Under the pieces are notes generated by a model. It was not told the origin of the DNA, did no database searches, and was given only the letters and a program-made list of their open reading frames with translations. A DNA stretch of 64,000 nucleotides. Source: Echinicola strongylocentroti (GTDB lineage: Bacteria > Bacteroidota > Bacteroidia > Cytophagales > Cyclobacteriaceae). The position numbers and the translations under genes are program-made. The stretch lies in NCBI RefSeq assembly GCF_003260975.1, contig NZ_CP030041.1, forward strand, positions 4,653,501 to 4,717,500. The letters are read 5' to 3'. Numbering within the stretch: position 1 is the stretch's first letter; each line of letters opens with the position of its first letter. Shown here piece by piece: positions 54,503 through 61,583 of the stretch.

Positions 54503-56803
54503 TTAATCTTCCCAATTGACCTTTTGAGTACTTACTTCACTGGAATTGGTGCCGATCATGATTTCAAATTCTCCCGGCTCAAATACAAAGTCCAAGCTGT
54601 GGTTGTAGAATTTGAGGTCTTCTTGGCGCAGTTCAAATGAGATTTCTTTGGTTTCTCCCGCTTTAAGGAAGACCTTCTGAAAACCTTTAAGCTCCTTGAC
54701 AGGTCGGGTCATGCTGCCCACCAGATCCCTCACATAGAGCTGCACCACTTCTTTGCCGTCGTATTTTCCGGCATTGGTAAGAGAGATGCTGGCGGTAAGG
54801 GTCTGGTCGCCATTTAGCTGGTCTGTGCTTAGTGCTAGGTTTTTATATTCAAATTCCGTATAGCTAAGTCCATAGCCAAATGGAAACAATGGCTCATTGG
54901 ATACATCCAGGTAGTTGGAGCGGAATTTCTGGAACCATTGGCCTTCTGGTAGGGGCCGGCCAGTATTCTTGTGGTTGTAATAAATGGGGATTTGTCCCGT
55001 GTTTTGCGGGAAGGTCATGGTCAATTTCCCAGAAGGGTTTACCTCACCGAACAGCACATCTGCAATGGCATCCCCAGCTTCACTGCCCCCAAACCACACA
55101 TTCAGGATCGCAGGGATGTTTTCTGCTTCCCAGTTGATGGCCAATGGACGACCGGTAAATAGCACCATCACGATCGGCTTGCCCGTTTTGGCCAATGCCT
55201 TCAACAGACGACGTTGGTTGGCTGGCAGTTCGATGGTGCTTCTGCTGGATGATTCCCCGCTCATTTCGGCGGATTCACCCATGGCCGCAACGATTACATC
55301 GGCTCCTTTTGCAGCTTCTATGGCTTCTTGGATCAATTCCTCCTCGGGTCTGTTGTCCCGATAAGTGGGTTTGCCAAAAACGCTCACCCTGGATTCCAAT
55401 AGGGAGTCGGCCACCACATTGGCGCCACGGGCTTCTACGATCTTTATATCGTTTCCTACGGCATTTTGGATGCCTTGCTTGAGTGAAATGGACTCCTTAA
55501 ACCTTCCGGCCACGCTCCATGTCCCTGTCATGTTTTCTGCATTGTCTGCCATTGGCCCGATGAGGGCTATGGTGCCATTTTTTTTCAGGGGCAATACTTG
55601 ATCCTCGTTTTTCATCAGGACGAAGGATTGGGCAGCTATTTCTCGTGAAACTTGCCTGTTTTCAGCATTGAATATTTCTGTTTCGGACCTTTCTGGGTCA
55701 CAATAGCGATAGGGGTCTTCGAATAGGCCGAGTTTAAATTTGGCGATCAAGATTCTTCTGCAAGCCTCGTCGATTTGCGCTTCGGTGATCGTGCCTTCTT
55801 CTAGGGAAGCCTTTAAGGTGGTCAAGAAGCCTTCGCCCACCATGTCCATGTCCACGCCTGCTTTCAGTGCTTTGGCAGAAACTGTCTTGAGGTCTCCGAT
55901 TCCATGGGCGATCATTTCATTGATGGCGGTATAATCGGTCACTACGAAGCCATCAAAGCCCCATTCATCACGCAACAAATCAGTCATCAGCCACTTGTTG
56001 GCACTTGCGGGGATGCCTTCCACTTCGTTAAAGGCGGTCATCACCGTGCCTACACCTGCGTCCACTGCGGCTTTGTAGGGAGGGAAGTACTCATTGTACA
56101 TTCGCTGACGGCTCATGTCTACGGTATTATAATCCCTGCCTGCTTCTGGTGCTCCATAAAGGGCAAAGTGCTTGACGCAGGCCATCAGGGTGTTGTTTAG
56201 GCTCAGGTCATTGCCTTGGTAGCCTTCTACCATGGCTTTGGCAATCTGAGCGCCCAAGTACGGATCCTCACCACTTCCTTCGGATACACGGCCCCAGCGT
56301 GGTTCGCGGGAGATGTCCGTCATGGGCGAAAAAGTCCAGTTGATCCCGTCGGCACTGGCTTCTTTGGCAGCAAGTTGGGCTGATTTTTTGATCAAGTCCA
56401 TGTCCCAGGTGCATGACAGCCCTAGGGGAATGGGGAAAATGGTTTCGTAACCGTGGATCACATCCATTCCAAAGAGTAGCGGAATGCCCAAGCGGCTTTC
56501 TTCCACGGCCACCTGCTGTACATCGCGGATTTTTTTTACGGTCTTGATGTTAAAAAGCCCGCCGACTTTACCTGCTTTTATTTTTTCGGCAATATTGGAA
56601 CTTGACGCTTGGCCAGTGGTGAAATCACCAGCAGCGGGTAGGTTTAGCTGACCGATTTTTTCTTCCAGTGTCATTAAGGCCAAAACAGAATCTGCCTTTT
56701 GAATGGAAGGATCTTTGGCGTATGGTTCAGGTGTTTTGCCTGAGGGCTTAAAGGCCATTATGAAGCATCCGATGGCCAGTATAATGAGGATATATTTTTT
56801 CAT
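54503..56803 (-). CDS. bglX: GH3 beta-glucosidase (BglX type)
   Basis: The 766-residue exported enzyme has the three-part GH3 layout. The TIM barrel includes FGMDVIHGYETIFPIPLG, TFSPMTDISREPRWGRVSEG, and the nucleophile aspartate in GFDGFVVTDYTAINEM. The alpha/beta sandwich has VIVAAMGESAEMSGESSSR with an acid-base candidate. The C-terminal FnIII-like domain has YGLSYTEFEY. A signal sequence lies at the N-terminus (YILIILAIGCFIMAF), without a lipobox. Close relatives in beta-1,2-glucan loci cleave sophoro-oligosaccharides to glucose, which fits the two flanking GH144 genes. Linkage preference is not provable from sequence. Confidence 0.92.
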   Translation of the reverse strand: MKKYILIILAIGCFIMAFKPSGKTPEPYAKDPSIQKADSVLALMTLEEKIGQLNLPAAGDFTTGQASSSNIAEKIKAGKVGGLFNIKTVKKIRDVQQVAVEESRLGIPLLFGMDVIHGYETIFPIPLGLSCTWDMDLIKKSAQLAAKEASADGINWTFSPMTDISREPRWGRVSEGSGEDPYLGAQIAKAMVEGYQGNDLSLNNTLMACVKHFALYGAPEAGRDYNTVDMSRQRMYNEYFPPYKAAVDAGVGTVMTAFNEVEGIPASANKWLMTDLLRDEWGFDGFVVTDYTAINEMIAHGIGDLKTVSAKALKAGVDMDMVGEGFLTTLKASLEEGTITEAQIDEACRRILIAKFKLGLFEDPYRYCDPERSETEIFNAENRQVSREIAAQSFVLMKNEDQVLPLKKNGTIALIGPMADNAENMTGTWSVAGRFKESISLKQGIQNAVGNDIKIVEARGANVVADSLLESRVSVFGKPTYRDNRPEEELIQEAIEAAKGADVIVAAMGESAEMSGESSSRSTIELPANQRRLLKALAKTGKPIVMVLFTGRPLAINWEAENIPAILNVWFGGSEAGDAIADVLFGEVNPSGKLTMTFPQNTGQIPIYYNHKNTGRPLPEGQWFQKFRSNYLDVSNEPLFPFGYGLSYTEFEYKNLALSTDQLNGDQTLTASISLTNAGKYDGKEVVQLYVRDLVGSMTRPVKELKGFQKVFLKAGETKEISFELRQEDLKFYNHSLDFVFEPGEFEIMIGTNSSEVSTQKVNWED

Positions 56804-56874
56804 AGTGGTATTTTTTTGTTCTTCTCAATTCACTAATTGTTGGTCTTTACATCTGATCACTATTTATGCTTTGG

Positions 56875-58833
56875 TCAGTAACTAAAGCCTAGCCGGTCCA
56901 AGCCGCTCTGTACTTCCTGATCTTTCATAAATACTTCCCAAAGCAATCCTGTCCGATGATTTTCGATCATGAGGATAATAGGTCCTTGATCGATGGCCAG
57001 ATAGGAATCTGCATACCAGTTTTCGGTGATGTTAAAGGCATCATAGAATCCATGTTCTCCCCATAGCTTATCCCCAAGTTTATAATAGAAAAACTGTAGG
57101 GCATCCATAGAAGCGTCTGGGGTATAGGGGAAAGAGGATAGGGCAGCCGTAGGCGTGATGACTCCCAGGTCATTGGTGGGAGAATGGGCGCTGTAGCCAT
57201 TAGGATTGTCGCTGGCAGTGAGCCCCCATACTTCGTCCGAATAGCCAATGAAACCTTTCGGGTTTTGCTGGCAATAGGCTTGGTTGATCAGGCTGTGCGC
57301 GGTGTTTTGCTCCCAATAGTTCGCATACTGATCGGAGAGGTTTCTTGGATCCAAGCCCAAGAAGGAATAATGTGCAAAGAACAATGGCCCTCCATATTCA
57401 TCGCCCAAGGGAAGCTGTTGTTGGAAATAGCTGCTGCCATTTTGGATTTCCCCGTTCCTTGCCCATCCGGATTCATAGACATCCTTAGCGATGGGATGCG
57501 TGGGAGAAGCAGCGGCCAGGACATAAACAATAAGGCTTTCAATGTATCCTCGGATCGGGAGGTTTTGTTCCCAACCGTAGTTTGGCGACCAGTGCCAGTA
57601 AAGTACATTGCTTCCATCTTTGGTATACCAGTCCCATTCTACGGATTCCCAAAGCTGGGTGATTTTGTCGATCAGTTCATTTTCGGCTGTATTACTACTG
57701 TCAAGATAAGCCCTGACGGTCAATAGTCCCTGAACCATAAAGGCTGTTTCTACCAAATCTCCCCCATTATCTTTGGTACTGAAAGGAATGGTCTTGCCGG
57801 TTTCGCCGTTCATCCAGTGTGGCCAGGCGCCATGAAAGCGATCGGCAGCCGCCAGAAAGTCCACGATCTTGGTCCATCTGTCAAGGGCCTCTTGTCGGGT
57901 AATGAACCCTCTCTCCACTCCAACGATCAAGGCCATCACGCCAAAGCCCGAACCGCCAATAGTTACCGTATTGCCAGCAGTATTCCGCTCTCTGACCAGC
58001 CCGCTGGTGGGGTGGGCAAAGTCCCAAAAATACCGAAATGTCTGCTCTTGGACTTTGGTAAGCAACGCTTCTTCGGACAATACGGGGAATTTGGGCGTAT
58101 CATCTATTGCGGAATAAAATTCACTATTGGTTTCTGTAAATTGCTCTCCATTGCTCCCTTGTAGCCTATCTGAAATTTTCAATGTATAGCGACTGAGATA
58201 GGTCAGCGGAGAACTGGATGTGACCGTTACCGTCTGATCATTATCGCTCAATTCAAATTGTAAAGCAGGTGAAGTAGGACCCGATAAGTCGAATGCCCCC
58301 GGTAGGGTGGATTCGTTTATGGGGTGGTTAAAAGAAAAAGTAGCTTGAAAATTGACCGGCACTTGCTGGATCCTACCTGTTGTGGTGGTGTCACTTTCCA
58401 GAATGGAAGCATTGGTGACGGCTAAGGTGCCGAGTTGGGTTGTGAAATTAAAGGTTGTGCCCATAAATGCGCCACCACCGGTGGAGGTTAGTGAAGTGCC
58501 TATTTCCAGCAGGTAAGTTGTGGAAGATTGCAGTGTCCCTTCAGGGGTAATGGTGATCGTTTTATTGTCAGAAAGTAGATGGGCAGAGAATGGTACGGAT
58601 GCCTGATCACTGCTCAATGAAATAGCTGAAGCAATGCTTGACTGCTTGATCGGGTGAGAAAACGACAGGCTAATGGATCGGTCAATAGCGATATTTTCAG
58701 TGATGCCAGTTGGGTCAAGAGAGGTGTCTCCAATATGTGCCCCTGTAAGTTCCAAGGCCACCAGTGTTTCGTCGTCCTTATTACACGCAGTGATAAGAAG
58801 AAAAAATAGTAAGGTAAATATAGGTCTCATCAT
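56875..58833 (-). CDS. GH144 beta-1,2-glucanase-family lipoprotein with two Ig-like N-domains
   Basis: The ~652-residue lipoprotein (LLFFLLITACNKD) has two bacterial Ig-like domains (Big_5-type). They show repeated patterns such as ISLSFSHPIKQSSIASAI, TYLLEIGTSLT and TFSFNHPINESTLPGAF. The GH144 catalytic domain follows from about residue 235: QEQTFRYFWDFAHPTSGLVRE, GGSGFGVMALIVGVERGF, FHGAWPHWMNGETGK, YWHWSPNYGWEQNLP and YLAIDQGPIILMIENHRTGL. The domain is homologous along its length to the GH144 at 50252 but the N-terminal modules differ. The start is the ATG at 58831-58833; 58830 is equally good. It is probably the surface enzyme of the locus. Confidence 0.9.
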   Translation of the reverse strand: MMRPIFTLLFFLLITACNKDDETLVALELTGAHIGDTSLDPTGITENIAIDRSISLSFSHPIKQSSIASAISLSSDQASVPFSAHLLSDNKTITITPEGTLQSSTTYLLEIGTSLTSTGGGAFMGTTFNFTTQLGTLAVTNASILESDTTTTGRIQQVPVNFQATFSFNHPINESTLPGAFDLSGPTSPALQFELSDNDQTVTVTSSSPLTYLSRYTLKISDRLQGSNGEQFTETNSEFYSAIDDTPKFPVLSEEALLTKVQEQTFRYFWDFAHPTSGLVRERNTAGNTVTIGGSGFGVMALIVGVERGFITRQEALDRWTKIVDFLAAADRFHGAWPHWMNGETGKTIPFSTKDNGGDLVETAFMVQGLLTVRAYLDSSNTAENELIDKITQLWESVEWDWYTKDGSNVLYWHWSPNYGWEQNLPIRGYIESLIVYVLAAASPTHPIAKDVYESGWARNGEIQNGSSYFQQQLPLGDEYGGPLFFAHYSFLGLDPRNLSDQYANYWEQNTAHSLINQAYCQQNPKGFIGYSDEVWGLTASDNPNGYSAHSPTNDLGVITPTAALSSFPYTPDASMDALQFFYYKLGDKLWGEHGFYDAFNITENWYADSYLAIDQGPIILMIENHRTGLLWEVFMKDQEVQSGLDRLGFSY

Positions 58834-58854
58834 TTTGAGCATATCGAGAATTAA

Positions 58855-58880
58855 GGAGGGTTCCACTGCTGAAACCCTCC
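58855..58880 (-). promoter_or_regulatory. Intercistronic hairpin between glycan-binding protein and GH144
   Basis: GGAGGGTTT pairs with AACCCTCC around about nine bases, just after the stop of the LamG lipoprotein gene. No T-run follows. It may protect or partly terminate the upstream susC-susD part of the transcript, giving less of the enzyme genes. Confidence 0.55.
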
Positions 58881-58896
58881 TGATATATATAAAATA

Positions 58897-59988
58897 TTAC
58901 GGCTGTTCGTCGTCCATGATGCCTTGTACTTCAGTTTGGGACAGTGCCTTATTGAAGATGCGAAGCTCATCGATAAAGCTGTTGTCAGACAGGTGTCCCC
59001 ATCCTGAAAACCGCGGTGCTCCAGAGCCGATGGACATGATGTCACATCCTTCCCAAGAAATGCCAGGGAAAGTGCCTTGGCTCACTGGTTCACCATTGAT
59101 ATAAACGGCACATTCAGTCCCCGAAATGGAGATAGCGATATGAACCCATTCTCCACTGCCAGGATTAATGTCGGCCGTAGCGCCACCATCAAACCAGTTC
59201 TCACCGCTACCATTTCCTACATTTAGTTTGATACGTTGGTTGCTTCCTGCTGCTTCCCTAAAAAGCCTAAACCCGGCTGTACGATTGTTTTGGGCATCAG
59301 GGTTGTCAGGGTCTGGTGGGCCGATGACCAAGATACCTGCACGGTCTGGGTTGGCATTTACCTTGTACCAAAGTGACGCACTGAATTCACCCTCTGCTAG
59401 GTCAGCAGCAGGGAAAGTAAGGTAAGAGTCAGTAGCACCGGCATAGGCATTGGCGCCCGAAGCACTCTCACCTGCAAAGCCGGGTTCTCCCACTGCGGTG
59501 GCTTCGCTTACACTGACCAATTCCAAATATTGACCATCAAAAGGCATATAGAAAACCTCTCCGTCATATTGCGGAATATAATCTTCCGGTTTTTCAAATT
59601 CCACTGTATTGGTGGTGGTTTTTCCTGATAAGTCATTGGCAGTGACCGTAAGGGTATGGTCGCCGTTGGTGAGGTTTTCATAAGGCAGCTTGATGGCGGC
59701 CTTACGGTAATCCCTGAAATCTGTATAATTGCCAATTTCCTGCCCGTCCATGGTGACGATGATGTCCTGGATCTCGATATCGTCCATTACTTCAAAATCG
59801 ATGTCGATCGCCATGACATCCTCCGGAACCCACGTCAATGGGCCGGGGTCTGGAAAGTTGATCGCTACTTCAGGAGCAGTCTCATCATCACCTTGTGGTA
59901 CGGGGGTGATATCATCTATATAGCCGTCATTACAGGAGAGGCTGGCTGCCACTAAGCCTGCAATAAGTATTTTAGAAGTTATTTTCAT
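58897..59988 (-). CDS. Surface glycan-binding lipoprotein with LamG domain
   Basis: The 363-residue lipoprotein (ILIAGLVAASLSCNDGY) has an Ig-like domain with EVMDDIEIQDIIVTMDGQEIG and LTNGDHTLTVTANDLSGKT. A concanavalin-A/LamG domain follows, with LAEGEFSASLWYKVNANPD, GEWVHIAISISGTECAVYINGEP and SFIDELRIFNKALSQTEVQ. Its place directly after susD is that of SusE/SusF-type proteins, which hold polysaccharide at the cell surface. The ligand is presumably the same glucan that the GH144 enzymes cut. Both domain assignments are by pattern. Confidence 0.87.
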   Translation of the reverse strand: MKITSKILIAGLVAASLSCNDGYIDDITPVPQGDDETAPEVAINFPDPGPLTWVPEDVMAIDIDFEVMDDIEIQDIIVTMDGQEIGNYTDFRDYRKAAIKLPYENLTNGDHTLTVTANDLSGKTTTNTVEFEKPEDYIPQYDGEVFYMPFDGQYLELVSVSEATAVGEPGFAGESASGANAYAGATDSYLTFPAADLAEGEFSASLWYKVNANPDRAGILVIGPPDPDNPDAQNNRTAGFRLFREAAGSNQRIKLNVGNGSGENWFDGGATADINPGSGEWVHIAISISGTECAVYINGEPVSQGTFPGISWEGCDIMSIGSGAPRFSGWGHLSDNSFIDELRIFNKALSQTEVQGIMDDEQP

Positions 59989-60019
59989 GTCTTTTGGGTT
60001 TGAATATTACCAATGAGAA

Positions 60020-61561
60020 TTACTGATTGCTTGCTTCTTGAAGTTGTGGTAGAATGTCCACCTGATCAAGTGGGTAGGGGAGGAAACGGTCGCCCTCTTG
60101 ATAGGATCTCCCTTCATAGCTCAGGTCGTCAGTTTGGCCATGCCTTACCAAGTCAAAGAAACGCACGCCCCATTCCATGCCAAATTCAGCGAATTTTTCA
60201 TCCAGGACATCGTCTAAGGTGACCCCGCTCAAGGTGCCGAGGTTTGCCCTTGACCTCACTGCGTTCACAGCTTCGTCTGCTGACATGACACTGCTTGATG
60301 CTCCACTTACGAGTGCTTCGGCATGTACCAAGAGAATTTCAGCGTATCGGATGGCAATCATATTTTTGTTTTCACCATAATTAAATCTCCCTGGTGTCAG
60401 TTGGGTAGTGGGCAGATAGTGCTTGCCGCTAAGGAACTTGTACCGAGGGGCGTTGCCAAAGGTGTCGCCATCAGGGGTGACATTAGTGACCCAGTTGGGT
60501 AGATCCGCATAATCGGGATCAGCCTCAATGTCACTGATGCCGTCTGGGGTGAAAAGGACAGTAGTCGCTAAACGCTTACGGTCATTTCGATCAAGCATGA
60601 ATTTAATGTACTTCTCCGTTGGCTCCCAGAAGCCCCATCCACCAGCGGATTCAGGTACAGCAGGTTGCCAACCAACCGCCTGTGGTCCGTAAACTTGCCA
60701 AGGGAATTTTTCAGAGGTACCGCTTTCTGCACCGTAATCAGAGTACTGAAATTCCAGGAGATTTTCACTGTTTAGTTTTCCAGGGATTTTGAATAATTGG
60801 TAGTAATCCTGTTCGAGCATAAATTCTCCGCTACCGATAATCGTCCCTGTGGCCTCAGCAGTGGCTTGATAATTCCCCATTTCCAAATTGGCCAATGCCT
60901 TAACGGCCAATGCGGTGTATCGAGTGACGCCTCCCGTGATATCGGTTCGTTGATTTGGTCGTATATTGGGAAGATTGGGTATGGCCTCGTCCATTTGATC
61001 AGAAATGTACTGCATGACATCATTGAAGGGTGTCAGTTCGACTTCATAGAGATCATTGGGGTCAGATGATAGGGGGATGAGGATGTCGTTCCATAATCTG
61101 GCCAGTTGCAGCATATTATACCCTTTCATTACTTTGATTTCGGCGATGTACTGTTCTGCGTTGGAGGCACTGGCACCAGCTTCCTGGTATTTCCTGATTT
61201 CTTCTATGGCCCCATTCCAGTACATGATGTCAGAGTAAAAATTGAGCCAAGTGGAATTGTATATCCAGAAACTGCGGCCGTAATTGTATTCGTCTGTGTC
61301 GAACAGTACCTGTTGGTCACCGGCAGGGTTGACATCATCTCCTCTTACAGATATGAGCGGATAGGTTTCCCATTCAAAGTCATAAAACTTCGCATAGGAT
61401 CCATTGAGTAGGAGAACCATGTTCTGGGATTGGCTATAGTCGGTATCATCTGCCAATATTTGGTTTTCCAATGGAGCGTTCAGGTATTCACTGCAGGAAA
61501 AGGTGGCCGTCAGGGATAATACCATGGCCAAGGTTATAAGTTTATATCTAAATCTTTTCAT
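60020..61561 (-). CDS. susD: SusD/RagB-family outer-membrane lipoprotein
   Basis: The 513-residue lipoprotein (MVLSLTATFSCSEYLN, Cys near 23) is the lid partner of the TonB-dependent SusC transporter. SusD marks are the N-terminal DYSQSQNMVLLLNGSYAKF, TPR-like helices with YIAEIKVMKGYNMLQLARLWNDI and YTALAVKALANLEMGNYQ. The C-terminal blocks are IRYAEILLVHAEALV, AVNAVRSRANLGTL and FGMEWGVRFFDLVRHGQ. The protein should bind oligosaccharides at the surface. The start lies 22 bp after the susC stop. Confidence 0.93.
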   Translation of the reverse strand: MKRFRYKLITLAMVLSLTATFSCSEYLNAPLENQILADDTDYSQSQNMVLLLNGSYAKFYDFEWETYPLISVRGDDVNPAGDQQVLFDTDEYNYGRSFWIYNSTWLNFYSDIMYWNGAIEEIRKYQEAGASASNAEQYIAEIKVMKGYNMLQLARLWNDILIPLSSDPNDLYEVELTPFNDVMQYISDQMDEAIPNLPNIRPNQRTDITGGVTRYTALAVKALANLEMGNYQATAEATGTIIGSGEFMLEQDYYQLFKIPGKLNSENLLEFQYSDYGAESGTSEKFPWQVYGPQAVGWQPAVPESAGGWGFWEPTEKYIKFMLDRNDRKRLATTVLFTPDGISDIEADPDYADLPNWVTNVTPDGDTFGNAPRYKFLSGKHYLPTTQLTPGRFNYGENKNMIAIRYAEILLVHAEALVSGASSSVMSADEAVNAVRSRANLGTLSGVTLDDVLDEKFAEFGMEWGVRFFDLVRHGQTDDLSYEGRSYQEGDRFLPYPLDQVDILPQLQEASNQ

Positions 61562-61583
61562 GACTGTGCTTAGGTTATTGTTT

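Noticed and set aside
50252..58833. Naming the two PF10091 proteins glucoamylases of a starch locus
   Set aside because: The catalytic domain matches GH144, known for beta-1,2-glucan. No GH13, GH97 or GH31 gene is present to support starch.
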